A DNA stretch of 37,275 bases from Gammaproteobacteria bacterium (GCA_018665025.1 JABJED010000137.1:1-37275), one strand, 5' to 3'; positions 14,126 to 23,183 are shown, counted from the first letter of the stretch. Notes: generated by a model from the letters alone, not told the origin. Program-made: numbers and translations.

Positions 14126-16822
14126 CTAGTCTTCATCGCTGGACTGGTTAGCACTCCTTGGATCGTTGGCGATACGACCAACAAGACTGGGGTGTGATTC
14201 TGCCACTGCCCGAGAATTTACCAATGGACTTGGCGCGGCGCTTTTAGCAACCCCTGGCTGTAAAACTGTCGACTGACGCTGTTTAGCCGGGTTATCCCTT
14301 GGGTCATTTCCAATTCGTCCAAGGCTAGCGGGATGCGCAGTCGCCTCAGCGATAACTGGTGCTGGTGCTTCTTGCCTCTTCGGTGAACTGTCCTGTTGTT
14401 CGGTATCACCAGAGGCGACAACAGCCTTGACCGGTGCTTCCTGTGTCGCTACTTCAGGTTCCTGCTGTGTTTGCTCGACTGCAGGTTCCATTGCCGCGAC
14501 AGGAGCCGCTACAGCCTGCTCTGGTGCTTTCGTGGATTCAGGCACTGCCACAGCTTGATCAGGTGCTGCAGCTTGATCAGGTGCTACAGCTTGATCAGGT
14601 GCTACAGCTTGATTAGGTGCTACAGCTTGATCAGGTGCTACAGCTTGATCAGAGACTTCCTGTACTGTTGTCGCGGTGACTTCCTCCTCGCGAACTCGTT
14701 TGCCCCGGTTAGATCGTTCCCGGTTACCGCGATTTCTCTTGTCACGCCCTTCACCATTTGCAGCTTGATCGTTCTGATCATTTTGGTTTTTGCGTTCATT
14801 CCGTGGATTGTTAGGACGTTTTCTTTCCTGATCAGTCTTGCGATCGCTTGTCTCATCCCTTGCAGGTCGCTTATTCTCATTCTGCTTGTTGTCGCGAGGT
14901 TTACGCCCTTCTTCAGAACGGCGATTGTCCTGTCGATTGTCCTGTCGATTATCCTGCTTTTTGTTTTGCCGATTATCCTGACGATTTCGGTCGTTGTTAG
15001 GACGTCGATTCTGGTTACCCTGGCCATCCCGGTTATTCTGTGATCGATTCCGACCGCCCTGACGTTTTTGGTCAGCACGCTTGGGTTCAACTTTTTTCGG
15101 GCCACCAAACAGTTTGCCCAGAAGCTTCGAAATAAAACCTTCGCCTTTCTGTGCTCGTTTTGCTGCTGGTTTTGGCTTCGCCTTCGCACTGTTTTTTGCT
15201 TTTTCAGCGGCGGGTAGCGGGGCAGGTGGTGCAACAGTTTGTACTGCCGCCCGTTCTACTGCGACCGGTTTAGCGGCAGTAACAACAAGTTCCTCTAGTT
15301 CCTCAGAGCTGGTGATGTCGTAGGAAGCTGCTGTTTCTTCTGTCGCATCCTGTGTCCTGATTCTTTCTACGCGGTAGTGCGGCGTATCCATCTGTGGGTC
15401 CGGGACAACCACTACCCTCACTTTACTGCGTTCTTCAAGCTCGGAAAGTGCATTTCGTTTCTCATTAAGTATGAAGGATGAAACGCTAATGGGCAGGAAC
15501 GCTCTGATTTCTGAGCTGGATTCCTTCAGTGATTCTTCTTCGATCATCCTGATGACAGCTAGCGCGGATGACTCTACGTCTCTGATTGTTCCAAGACCAC
15601 TACATCTTGGACAGACCACACCACTGGTTTCCCCAAGTGAAGGCCTGAGCCTCTGCCTGGACATTTCCAGTAGGCCAAATCGTGAAATCTTGCCAACCTG
15701 CACTCGCGCCCGGTCCACCTGCAGCGAGTCGCGCATTCTGTTTTCTACTGCTCGCTGATTTTTCGAGGCGGTCATGTCGATAAAATCGATCACTACCAGG
15801 CCACCAATATCACGTAACCTTAGTTGTCTGCAGATTTCTTCTGCAGCCTCTAGATTCGTGTTGAGTGCAGTCTCTTCGATGTCTGCGCCACGAGTGGCTC
15901 GAGCCGAGTTGATGTCGACTGATACCAGGGCTTCGGTAGGATCGATAACCAATGCACCGCCGGAAGGCAGGCGTACTTCGCGATTGAAGGCTGATTCAAT
16001 CTGGCCTTCAATCTGGTATCGATTAAATAACGGGACATCACTTTCATAGAGCTTCAGCCGTGATTTGTATTGAGGCATTACCTGGTCTACAAACTGGTTG
16101 GCCTGTTCGAATGACTCAGGCGTGTCCAGTAAAATTTCGGCAACGTCGTCCCTGAGATAATCCCGGATCGCACGAATGATAACGTCGCTTTCCTGGTAGA
16201 TAAGGAAGGGGGAAGATCGCTCGGCGGCAGCCTTGGTAATGGCCTCGTAGAGTTGAACCAGGTAATTAAGGTCCCACTGTAGTTCTTCAACACTGCGGTC
16301 AATACCAGCAGTTCGAACAATAACACCCATGTTTTTGGGGATATCCAATTGCGACATGGATTCCTTTAGCTCATCTCTTTCTTCTCCTTCAATTCTTCGA
16401 GAGATTCCACCAGCTCTGGGGTTGTTGGGCATTAACACCATGTACCGGCCGGCGAGTGATAATTGGGTGGTTAGAGCAGCGCCTTTATTACCACGCTCTT
16501 CTTTGTCCACCTGGACAATGATTTCCTGGCCTTCTTTAACGACTTCGGCGATGTTGACACGACCACGGATTTCGTTCGGTGGTATCCTGAAATACTCGCG
16601 GGAAATTTCTTTTAGAGGCAGGAAGCCATGCCTGTTACCGCCGTATTCTACAAAGGCGGCTTCGAGGCTGGGCTCGACCCGGGTGATTTTGGCCTTATAG
16701 ATGTTGGACTTTTTTTGTTCTCGGACCCGGCTTTCGATGTCCAGGTCGTAGAGTTTTTGCCCATCTACAAGAGCTACTCGCAACTCCTCACTATGGGTTG
16801 CGTTGATTAACATTCGTTTCAT
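14126..16822 (-). CDS. rne: Ribonuclease E
   Basis: This is the essential endoribonuclease for mRNA decay and rRNA/tRNA processing, a membrane-associated degradosome scaffold. The catalytic half (about residues 1-500) is nearly colinear with E. coli: [21 protein letters not shown] opening, S1 domain, [13 protein letters not shown] and VVIDFIDMT with the catalytic aspartates, and the zinc-link CPRC with Cys404 and Cys407, the same numbers as E. coli. The C-terminal half is disordered and low in complexity, with a basic, RNA-binding-like tract rich in N, R, Q and D, a repeated QAVAPD tract, and two short end motifs GRIGNDPR and GRIANDPR. Total length is 898 residues. It is divergent from rluC, as usual. 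The 5' leader contains GC hairpins that could serve autoregulation. Confidence 0.97.
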   Translation of the reverse strand: MKRMLINATHSEELRVALVDGQKLYDLDIESRVREQKKSNIYKAKITRVEPSLEAAFVEYGGNRHGFLPLKEISREYFRIPPNEIRGRVNIAEVVKEGQEIIVQVDKEERGNKGAALTTQLSLAGRYMVLMPNNPRAGGISRRIEGEERDELKESMSQLDIPKNMGVIVRTAGIDRSVEELQWDLNYLVQLYEAITKAAAERSSPFLIYQESDVIIRAIRDYLRDDVAEILLDTPESFEQANQFVDQVMPQYKSRLKLYESDVPLFNRYQIEGQIESAFNREVRLPSGGALVIDPTEALVSVDINSARATRGADIEETALNTNLEAAEEICRQLRLRDIGGLVVIDFIDMTASKNQRAVENRMRDSLQVDRARVQVGKISRFGLLEMSRQRLRPSLGETSGVVCPRCSGLGTIRDVESSALAVIRMIEEESLKESSSEIRAFLPISVSSFILNEKRNALSELEERSKVRVVVVPDPQMDTPHYRVERIRTQDATEETAASYDITSSEELEELVVTAAKPVAVERAAVQTVAPPAPLPAAEKAKNSAKAKPKPAAKRAQKGEGFISKLLGKLFGGPKKVEPKRADQKRQGGRNRSQNNRDGQGNQNRRPNNDRNRQDNRQNKKQDNRQDNRQDNRRSEEGRKPRDNKQNENKRPARDETSDRKTDQERKRPNNPRNERKNQNDQNDQAANGEGRDKRNRGNRERSNRGKRVREEEVTATTVQEVSDQAVAPDQAVAPNQAVAPDQAVAPDQAAAPDQAVAVPESTKAPEQAVAAPVAAMEPAVEQTQQEPEVATQEAPVKAVVASGDTEQQDSSPKRQEAPAPVIAEATAHPASLGRIGNDPRDNPAKQRQSTVLQPGVAKSAAPSPLVNSRAVAESHPSLVGRIANDPRSANQSSDED
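14552..14650. repeat. 18-bp tandem repeat inside rne
   Basis: Six copies of AGCTTGATCAGGTGCTAC-type units begin at 14552, 14570, 14588, 14606, 14624 and 14642; the last is partial. On the - strand they encode the hexapeptide QAVAPD/N in the disordered C-terminal half of RNase E. Near-identical units in frame suggest recent slippage or recombination. Confidence 0.9.
14922..14993. repeat. 12-bp tandem repeat inside rne
   Basis: Units of CGATTGTCCTGT and close variants repeat every 12 bases (14922, 14934, 14946, 14970, with a degenerate unit at 14958). Read on the - strand they encode NRQD-type tetrapeptides in the basic RNA-binding-like part of RNase E. Confidence 0.85.
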
Positions 16823-17364
16823 TACGATTCACACTATTTCAGGCGCCTTGGGCGCGGCAGGTGAACCGCCAAATCATTTTTATTGTCAGTGCTGCGGCCA
16901 CAGGGCCGCTCTTACAAATAGACTCCGTTGGTCCCAGTTAAGGGTCCCAGGATTCTGGTATTTTTACAGTTTTCTACTTTAGACCCGGTGTTGTGGGGTC
17001 AACAAAAATTTAAAATTGATGAAAGTTCTAAACTGATCAAATTAACCGATTTGACGCTGCACTTTCCGCACTTCGACGCGGTTATTGCTTGCCTAGCTAC
17101 TTAATTGAAGCTAGACCCCAAATATTTATTTCTCAAATTTCTATCACTTTTAAAAAGCGTGATACGAAAACCTGAGGGTAAAAGCGTTTCTTCGTCGACC
17201 TGTCTTTGTAGGTACACTCTATTGACGATAACGCTATAAAAAATGACGGTGTTATTCAAAAGGTGTATAAACCCGTCTGCCGCCTATCATAGCAATAAAT
17301 ACCAATGTTTCAAATTATGCTTTTTGTGCCCTGTAAACCACTGTAATACAGCCTGAATTCGCCG
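16823..17364. other. Divergent rne/rluC intergenic region with rne leader hairpins
   Basis: These 542 bases separate the rne and rluC starts and contain no gene. Next to rne are two GC hairpins on the leader side: GCGCC-TTG-GGCGC (16843-16855) and GCGGCC-ACAG-GGCCGC (16894-16909). The rest is AT-rich and should hold promoters in both directions, but I found no clean -35/-10 pair with normal spacing. In E. coli the rne leader is about 360 bases, binds RNase E and controls its own mRNA; the long gap and stem-loops here fit that arrangement, by inference. Confidence 0.6.
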
Positions 17365-18315
17365 ATGACGACGTCCAGTAAAGTTCAAATACATGAAATC
17401 GATGCAGATATTGCAGGTCAGCGACTGGACAATTACCTGATCAAGACACTCAAAGGACTACCCAAGTCCCGAATCTATCGGATTATCCGCAAGGGAGAGG
17501 TCCGGATTAACAGCAAACGGTGTAAACCAGAGGTCAAACTCGTTGCAGGTGACCTGGTTCGAATTCCACCGATTCAACACCTGCCGGCCAGATCTACTGC
17601 CGTGGGCCATTTTAATGACGTTGAGAGCCTGATGGTCTATGAAGATGACCACCTGCTTATTATCAACAAACCGGCAGGCATGGCGGTTCATGGGGGCAGT
17701 GGGGTCAGTGTAGGTGTCATTGAATCGCTGCGCCATGCCAGGCCTGAGGGCAACCGTCTTGAACTGGTACATCGACTGGACCGGGGCACGTCCGGGTGCC
17801 TGATGGTCTCGAAACGCCGCAGTTATCTGAGATTATTGCAGGACGCGTTGCGTAAACCCGGACAAATCAGGAAACACTATCTGGCTGTGGTACACGGCAG
17901 GTGGTCAAGGAAGATGGTCCAAATAGATCAGCCTTTGCTGACGAGTTCTATCGCTGGAAAAGAACGCGTCACTCGCGTGAATGGCCAGGGTAAGTACGCG
18001 GTGACCGATTTTTCATTACTCGAGGCCAATGATGAAATGTCTATAGTCAGGGCCTCACCCAGAACGGGTCGTACCCACCAGATAAGAGTGCACGCCCGAT
18101 GGGCAAGACATCCATTGGTCGGTGACACGAGGTACGGGGACCAGACCCTGGACCAAACCTCAGGGATAGAAGGGCGACTTATGTTGCATGCAGCGGAACT
18201 ACAGATTCCAGCACTTGGAGATAGACCTGCCATCCATGCAAAGGCGCCAATGGATGAGGATTTCCTACTTAAAGTTAATGCTAGCTTCTCAACTAGATCT
18301 TATTATATTCAGTGA
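17365..18315 (+). CDS. rluC: 23S rRNA pseudouridine synthase RluC
   Basis: This RluA-family pseudouridine synthase modifies three positions of 23S rRNA (955, 2504, 2580 in E. coli). An S4 RNA-binding domain lies at the N-terminus (GQRLDNYLIKTLKGLPKSRIYR). The catalytic domain follows, with the active-site aspartate in HRLDRGTSGCL and RTGRTHQIRVH. It is 316 residues long, a normal size. ATG 17365 is chosen as the only good start before the S4 domain. It is divergent from rne and converges on maf with an 8-base gap, the standard rne-rluC-yceF neighbourhood. Confidence 0.95.
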   Translation: MTTSSKVQIHEIDADIAGQRLDNYLIKTLKGLPKSRIYRIIRKGEVRINSKRCKPEVKLVAGDLVRIPPIQHLPARSTAVGHFNDVESLMVYEDDHLLIINKPAGMAVHGGSGVSVGVIESLRHARPEGNRLELVHRLDRGTSGCLMVSKRRSYLRLLQDALRKPGQIRKHYLAVVHGRWSRKMVQIDQPLLTSSIAGKERVTRVNGQGKYAVTDFSLLEANDEMSIVRASPRTGRTHQIRVHARWARHPLVGDTRYGDQTLDQTSGIEGRLMLHAAELQIPALGDRPAIHAKAPMDEDFLLKVNASFSTRSYYIQ

Positions 18316-18322
18316 CTTAAAA

Positions 18323-18946
18323 TCATTTTCTAAAGTCAAATATACTATAAGAAAATGACTGCAGTGCTTCAGATAACAGCATGAGCGGCAACCCATAGAG
18401 TGAATTTATATCCCGCCCCCGGGCGTCGCAGAGCAAACTGACACCAGCTTGCTCGACCTTGATAGAGCCGGCGCAATCGAGGGGCTGGTCTAGTTGGATA
18501 TAGGTGTCGATTTCATTACTCGACAATGTCCTGAAGCGGCATTCATAGTCTTCCACAGCGCTAAATGTTTGCCCGTTACTGGCAATGAGCGCCAAAGATG
18601 TACTGAACGTGACCCAGCAACCACTAAAAGCAGTGAGCTGAAGCGCAGCTTGCTCTGCGGTTCCTGGTTTGCCGTAAAGTGTGTGCTCAAGGTGGCACAC
18701 CTGGTCGGAACCGATACATATCCAGTGTGCTTCATTTTGTAGTTGATCAGCCACCGACTGGGCTTTTGAGACACCTAATCGCGATGCCAGCGAACTGGGA
18801 TTCTCGCCCGGGTTCGGGCTTTCATCGGTGTCGGGTCGCATCTGGGTGAATGTGACGCCCAGGCTCGCAAGAAGCTTTTTTCGATAGGGGGAAGTAGATC
18901 CCAGAATCAGGCGTGGAATGACCATATCCTGCTCGATTTCCGTCAT
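18323..18946 (-). CDS. Maf-like nucleoside triphosphate pyrophosphatase (YceF subgroup)
   Basis: The product has 207 residues. RLILGSTSPYRKKLLASLG is the Maf N-terminal signature and IGSDQVCHLEHTLYGKP the central one; the SDQVC form and CAGSIKVEQAG place it in the YceF group, which in E. coli hydrolyses modified nucleotides such as m7GTP. The reaction is taken from family knowledge. ATG 18946 is used; ATG 18925 is a possible alternative with less N-terminal extension. It lies on the - strand, opposite to rluC, whereas E. coli keeps yceF divergent from yceD in the same rluC-yceF-yceD order. Confidence 0.9.
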   Translation of the reverse strand: MTEIEQDMVIPRLILGSTSPYRKKLLASLGVTFTQMRPDTDESPNPGENPSSLASRLGVSKAQSVADQLQNEAHWICIGSDQVCHLEHTLYGKPGTAEQAALQLTAFSGCWVTFSTSLALIASNGQTFSAVEDYECRFRTLSSNEIDTYIQLDQPLDCAGSIKVEQAGVSLLCDARGRDINSLYGLPLMLLSEALQSFSYSIFDFRK

Positions 18947-18974
18947 TTTTTTTCACATGGCATGGGCCACTCCC

Positions 18975-20072
18975 TTATTTTAGAAAGCTGGCCTGAAGAC
19001 GGAGTACCGCTGACGCTTCTTCCACCAGATCATCCATAATGACTTGCACGGTTCTTACCTCGTCAAAATAGCCAATGCTTTGTCCTGCCCCGGAGTGAAT
19101 CAACGGTTCAATATCGTGTTCTTCAATGGCGCCTAGTAAATCGCCGACCAGTACATCCTGATACGGCATCTTCAATGGTTTAGGGGCATCTTCTGACTCC
19201 CATTCCTGACTCCAACCCGATCTAACTTGCCTGAATGTTTTACCAGACTCCGATCGGGTAATGACAGTATCGGCACTTCCTGCAGCTTTAAGTTTTTCTG
19301 TATTAACAGGATGCATATGTTCTTGATGTTCTTCAGATAGCAGCCACGCGGTGCCTATCCAAACTCCCGCTGCGCCCATGGCGAGCCCGGCGGCCACGTG
19401 TCTACCGGTTGCCACGCCACCTGCGACTAATACCGGAACATCTCCTGCGGCGTCAACTATCTGCGGCACCAGAGAATAGGTCCCGATGGGGCCCGTGTGG
19501 GCACCCGCGTCATAACCCTGTGCGACCAGCATATCAACACCTGCTGCCACGGCTCGTTGAACGTGATGCGGACTTCCGATCAACGCGAGTGTTGTTTTTC
19601 CGAGTGCTTTCGCCCGCCTTAGCACCTCTGGCGGCGCGCCAATACCGCAAGCAAACATATTGACCGAAGATTCCAGCACTGCTTGAATCTGCGCCTCCTC
19701 AATCTCTGAAGAGCGAATAAAGCGGGTACGCATGCCTGGACCTGAGGCCGGAGGAACCTGATACTTTTCGATCAGTCCAGAGACGAAGTTTTTATGTTCC
19801 TCTGATATTTCGGCTTCGATTGCCTCTCTGGAATTGTGTTCTGGCATTCCCGGCGGCAACACAAGATCAACGCCAAAAGGTTTGTCACCGACCAGGGAGC
19901 GGATCAAAGCCAGCTCTTCCCTGATCTCGTCTGGGAAACGCCTGGTAGCTCCATAGACACCATAGCCACCGGCATTGGTAATCGCCGCGACCGTTGCAAC
20001 GTCGTGGGCAAATCCAAAGATTGGATAGTCGATGCCCAGCTGCTCACACAGGGGCGTCCATACTTTTTGCAT
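18975..20072 (-). CDS. Nitronate monooxygenase family flavoprotein
   Basis: This is a TIM-barrel FMN enzyme of 365 residues in the 2-nitropropane dioxygenase/nitronate monooxygenase family. The opening CEQLGIDYPIFGFAHDVATVAAITNAGG, the GYDAGAHTGPIGTYSLVPQIVDAA loop and VPVLVAGGVATGRHVAAGLAMGAAGVWIGTAWL (FMN phosphate site) are diagnostic of the fold. It may oxidise alkyl nitronates, but many members act on other substrates, so the reaction is uncertain. GGAG lies about eight bases before ATG 20072. It sits between maf and yceD, where such a gene is not usually found, and directly beside a transposase relic, so it may have been acquired. Its 3' end is 28 bases from the maf start. Confidence 0.88.
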   Translation of the reverse strand: MQKVWTPLCEQLGIDYPIFGFAHDVATVAAITNAGGYGVYGATRRFPDEIREELALIRSLVGDKPFGVDLVLPPGMPEHNSREAIEAEISEEHKNFVSGLIEKYQVPPASGPGMRTRFIRSSEIEEAQIQAVLESSVNMFACGIGAPPEVLRRAKALGKTTLALIGSPHHVQRAVAAGVDMLVAQGYDAGAHTGPIGTYSLVPQIVDAAGDVPVLVAGGVATGRHVAAGLAMGAAGVWIGTAWLLSEEHQEHMHPVNTEKLKAAGSADTVITRSESGKTFRQVRSGWSQEWESEDAPKPLKMPYQDVLVGDLLGAIEEHDIEPLIHSGAGQSIGYFDEVRTVQVIMDDLVEEASAVLRLQASFLK

Positions 20073-20106
20073 GCGCTGAACTCCAGAGGGTTAAGCTGCC
20101 AATACT

Positions 20107-20480
20107 AACAGCGAATCTGGTTCTGTGGCTTCAGAAGAAGATCTCGATAAGATTACCCACACAATTGCAAAACGAGCCGCTAGATATCTGGATCGAACTG
20201 GTTACCTGTATCGGTATGCTCAGTCCAGATTGTCTGGATCTGGTGCCTGAGGAGGACGATGCGATGCACCGCATTATCAGCGCATCGAGCGAACGTTGGA
20301 CCATCGGATCGTACTTGTCGGTTGGCTTTTGGCCTGAACGCCCCGAGGAAAGCCCTGACACTGCGGGTTGTTTCAACCGGTGAAAATCAGACTAAGCCCT
20401 GTGAAAGGATCAGCAAACAAGCAGGTTTTTCGCCGCATGCGGGGGTGGCCGGTAAGTCCTATCGGTGCTACGAGCTTTAA
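20107..20480 (+). pseudogene. Decayed IS91-type transposase remnant
   Basis: No intact frame exists, but fragments in all three + frames line up in order with the C-terminal part of IS91-family transposases. EEDLDKITHTIAKRAARYLD at 20134-20193 resembles the LTHTLAHRVARFLERQG helix. EEDDAMHRIIS follows around 20250. RKALTLRVV and then KQAGFSPHAGVAGKS at about 20350-20455 resemble the GFSLHAGVA motif. Stops and frameshifts break it repeatedly, and the first two thirds of the gene are gone. The remaining part of the 572-base gap (20073-20644) shows nothing else, apart from the yceD upstream region. The relic marks an old insertion between the nitronate monooxygenase and yceD. The comparison is from memory of the family. 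Confidence 0.65.
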
Positions 20481-20644
20481 CTATTACCACAGACGTAAAC
20501 CTGGCGCTATAGAATCAATGACTTACGAGCTTTTGATGATGTCAGGTGCCGAAATGTCTATTCTGAAAAACTTCAATCAAAATGCATACTTGCAGCACAT
20601 TCGGCATTGTAATGCCAAAAACGTGAGGGTAAGATGCGCGCGAT

Positions 20645-21208
20645 ATGTCGACAGGGCCCATTCCAGAGCGGGTTGACCATCGTAAGCTGGCCAATCAGGC
20701 AGGGCTTATAGAGGGTACGCTACCCATCCAATGTTTTCACCGGTTCGGTGAAATGCTTGTTGTGAGTGAAGGTGATGTCTACCTTCGGCTCGAGTTCAGT
20801 AAGGGTGATTTCGGTAGTACCAGAGTTAATGGCTCAGCGGCCACAGAGGTGTGTCTAATATGCCAGAATTGCATGCAGCAGTTCAGGCGACAAGTCAGTT
20901 GCGATGTTGCATTGCAAGTCGTATCTGACGAATCCAAACTGGAACGTCTGTCTGAAGTCGACGATGCTATCGTCGCGCCAGACAAGGTAATATCGGTTGC
21001 GGAACTGGTGGAGGATGAATTGATATTGGCTATGCCGATGATTCCCCGGCACGAAGAGGGCCAATGCCTTGAGACAGATTACGAGCAGCAAGAGATAGTC
21101 CTGCAGGAAGTACCGGAAGTACAAGAAGTACAAGAAGTACAAGAAACACAAACTACCTATCGACCTTTCGCTGATTTGGCGAAAACGATAGACAAACAGA
21201 ACACATAA
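20645..21208 (+). CDS. yceD: YceD family (DUF177) protein
   Basis: This is a 187-residue protein of the YceD/DUF177 family that nearly always precedes rpmF. The opening GPIPERVDHRKLANQAGLIEGTLP and the central cysteine pair in VCLICQNCMQQFRR are typical. YceD homologues are linked to 23S rRNA or ribosome assembly in plants and bacteria; the exact role here is unknown. ATG 20645 gives the normal N-terminus. The C-terminal part contains an unusual EVQ tripeptide run before the conserved FADLAKTIDKQ end. It is 16 bases upstream of rpmF and surely co-transcribed with it. Confidence 0.92.
   Translation: MSTGPIPERVDHRKLANQAGLIEGTLPIQCFHRFGEMLVVSEGDVYLRLEFSKGDFGSTRVNGSAATEVCLICQNCMQQFRRQVSCDVALQVVSDESKLERLSEVDDAIVAPDKVISVAELVEDELILAMPMIPRHEEGQCLETDYEQQEIVLQEVPEVQEVQEVQETQTTYRPFADLAKTIDKQNT
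21106..21150. repeat. 9-bp coding microsatellite in yceD
   Basis: GAAGTACAA repeats about three times perfectly, flanked by variants (GAAGTACCG, GAAACACAA), and encodes the run EVPEVQEVQEVQETQ just before the conserved C-terminus of YceD. The repeat length is a multiple of three, so copy-number change would keep the frame. Confidence 0.85.
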
Positions 21209-21224
21209 TAGGTAGAGAGCTGAC

Positions 21225-21404
21225 ATGGCTGTTCAAAAAAGTAAAGTTACCCGATCCCGTAGAGGGCAACGCAGGTCTCATGATTCCCTGACTGGACCAA
21301 CTCTGTCTGAAGATTCAACAACAGGGGAAACGCACCGTCGTCACCATGTGACAGCGGATGGCTTCTATCGCGGCAAAAAAGTCGTACACAATAACGACGA
21401 TTAG
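21225..21404 (+). CDS. rpmF: 50S ribosomal protein bL32
   Basis: This gene has 59 codons and so is missing from the ORF track. The product [20 protein letters not shown] is the standard bL32 opening, and [17 protein letters not shown] the standard C-terminal part. It is the cysteine-free form, lacking the zinc ribbon seen in some bL32 proteins. GGTAGAGAG precedes ATG 21225. It follows yceD by 16 bases and is followed after 42 bases by fabD. The plsX gene that normally comes next is missing. A GGCACC/GGTGCC inverted repeat (21412-21438) lies in the gap. Confidence 0.97.
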   Translation: MAVQKSKVTRSRRGQRRSHDSLTGPTLSEDSTTGETHRRHHVTADGFYRGKKVVHNNDD

Positions 21405-21446
21405 GCCGATTGGCACCGTTAGTGCTTGGCATGGTGCCTATATCCT

Positions 21447-22379
21447 ATGACTAAATTAGCATTTGTTTTTCCGGGCCAGGGCTCCCAGGAAGTTGGTATG
21501 CTGGCGGATGCACGCGAAGCCTGTGCAGACCTGTTTGCTGAGGCGTCTTCAGTTCTTGGCTATGATCTATGGGATCTGGTTGAAAATGGTCCTGAAGACC
21601 AGTTAAACCAAACCGAATATACGCAGCCCGCATTACTGACTGCTTCAATTGCGTTATTTCGTCTTGCGCAGGCTCGGGGGCTACCCTCGCCAGATGTCGT
21701 GGCCGGCCACAGTCTCGGTGAATACTCTGCGCTTGTTGCGGCGGATGTACTGCAATTTTCAGATGCGGTAATGCTGGTCCAGAAAAGAGGCCAGTTCATG
21801 CAAACCGCAGTTCCCTTGGGCGAAGGTGGTATGGCAGCGGTGCTTGGACTCGATGATGAGCAGGTCAGGCAGGTTTGCATTGCCGCAGCCCAGGGAGAGG
21901 TCGTTCAGGCTGTTAATTATAATTCTCCTGGTCAGGTTGTAATCGCAGGAAACAATGCCGCCATCGAGCGGGCGATTGAGGGTTGTAAGGAAGCTGGAGC
22001 CCGACGCGCAATAGCGCTCTCAGCCAGCGCGCCATTTCATAGCGAGTTGATGAAACCCGCTGCTGAAGAGCTGGCCGGGGTGTTGAACGAAGTCAACTTC
22101 GCAAAACCCACGACAATTGTTGTACAGAATATCGATGCAGCAGTACATGATGACCCTGAACAGATCAGGACAAACCTGGTCAAACAAATGTATGGTGCGG
22201 TCCTCTGGACTGACACTGTTCTTATGATGAAGCAGATCGGTGTAGCAACACTGGTTGAATGTGGCCCAGGTAAGGTGCTGACAGGCCTGAGCAAGCGAAT
22301 CGATAAATCGATTACTGGTCACAGTATGAATTCTGCGGCGTCCATGGCGACAGTTTCAGAGGCGCTCGTTAATGAGTGA
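21447..22379 (+). CDS. fabD: Malonyl-CoA:ACP transacylase
   Basis: FabD loads malonyl groups onto acyl carrier protein for type II fatty-acid synthesis. KLAFVFPGQGSQEVGM is the start of the family and AGHSLGEYSALVAA holds the nucleophilic serine; NYNSPGQVVIAG and APFHSELMKPA (catalytic histidine) follow. The ORF track starts at TTG 21426, but ATG 21447 matches the family N-terminus, giving 310 residues, although its ribosome binding site is weak. The end overlaps fabG by eight bases. It follows rpmF directly, instead of plsX-fabH as in E. coli. Confidence 0.96.
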   Translation: MTKLAFVFPGQGSQEVGMLADAREACADLFAEASSVLGYDLWDLVENGPEDQLNQTEYTQPALLTASIALFRLAQARGLPSPDVVAGHSLGEYSALVAADVLQFSDAVMLVQKRGQFMQTAVPLGEGGMAAVLGLDDEQVRQVCIAAAQGEVVQAVNYNSPGQVVIAGNNAAIERAIEGCKEAGARRAIALSASAPFHSELMKPAAEELAGVLNEVNFAKPTTIVVQNIDAAVHDDPEQIRTNLVKQMYGAVLWTDTVLMMKQIGVATLVECGPGKVLTGLSKRIDKSITGHSMNSAASMATVSEALVNE

Positions 22380-23103
22380 GCAGAAAGTTGCACTGGTCAC
22401 CGGGGCCAGCAGGGGAATTGGCAAAGCAATTGCTGCCCGTCTGGTTGAAGATGGTTTTCTTGTGTTGGGTACAGCGACCACAGAAGATGGTGCCAGGTCA
22501 ATTTTCGAGGCGCTTGGTGACAATGGAGTAGGCTATGTCCTGAATCTTATGGAGCGAGACTCTATTGAACAGCTGTTTCAAACGATAAAAGAAGCGCATG
22601 ATGCCCCTTTGGTATTGGTGAACAACGCGGGAATCACCAAAGATAACCTCGCTCTGCGAATGAAAGATGACGAGTGGGACGACGTTATTGGCACTAACTT
22701 GTCAGCGTTGTTCAAGGTAACCAAACACTGTCTCAGAGGTATGACCAAGGCGCGTTGGGGAAGGGTTATTAACCTGACATCCGTTGTCGGCGCCATGGGT
22801 AATGCGGGACAAAGCAATTATGCTGCTGCCAAGGCCGGGGTAGTGGGCTATAGCAAATCCCTGGCTGCGGAGCTGGGTTCTCGTGGAATCACCGTGAATT
22901 GTATTGCGCCAGGTCTTATTGGCACTGATATGACAGACAAACTTAGCGATGATCAGCGAAATACGATGCTTGAGCGCATTCCGCTCGGCAGACTTGGCGA
23001 GGTGGCTGAAGTAGCAGCGTTGGCTGGTTTCCTGGCAGGAGAGGCGGCTGGCTATATCACGGGAGAGACAGTCCATATTAACGGCGGCATGTATATGAGC
23101 TAG
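22372..23103 (+). CDS. fabG: 3-oxoacyl-ACP reductase
   Basis: FabG is an NADPH-dependent short-chain dehydrogenase of 243 residues that reduces 3-ketoacyl-ACP. The cofactor motif TGASRGIGKAIA is at the N-terminus, NNAGITKDN is the family marker, and NLTSVVGAMGNAGQSNYAAAKAG holds the catalytic serine, tyrosine and lysine (YAAAK). GYITGETVHINGGMYM is the typical C-terminus. ATG 22372 lies inside the end of fabD, so the two are translated together. A G+C-rich imperfect hairpin follows its stop (around 23120-23144) before the acpP promoter. Confidence 0.97.
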   Translation: MSEQKVALVTGASRGIGKAIAARLVEDGFLVLGTATTEDGARSIFEALGDNGVGYVLNLMERDSIEQLFQTIKEAHDAPLVLVNNAGITKDNLALRMKDDEWDDVIGTNLSALFKVTKHCLRGMTKARWGRVINLTSVVGAMGNAGQSNYAAAKAGVVGYSKSLAAELGSRGITVNCIAPGLIGTDMTDKLSDDQRNTMLERIPLGRLGEVAEVAALAGFLAGEAAGYITGETVHINGGMYMS

Positions 23104-23153
23104 CCGAAAGCTTTAATCACGGCCCCTGTGATGGGGGTAGCCGGGTAAATAAC

Positions 23154-23183
23154 TTGAAGAACCATCTGGCATTTTATTAAACT
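23154..23183 (+). promoter_or_regulatory. Candidate acpP promoter
   Basis: TTGAAG (23154-23159) and TAAACT (23178-23183) are 18 bases apart in the 120-base fabG-acpP gap. Each box matches four or more consensus sigma70 bases. A separate acpP promoter is expected because ACP is made in large excess over the Fab enzymes. Confidence 0.45.

Noticed and set aside
14552-14650. CRISPR-like regular array
   Set aside because: Units are directly abutting without spacers and encode in-frame repeats of RNase E.
14396-15043. 215-residue + strand ORF with hydrophobic repeats
   Set aside because: It is the antisense of the rne repeat regions; its regular SLIRCY pattern is only the 18-bp repeat read on the other strand.
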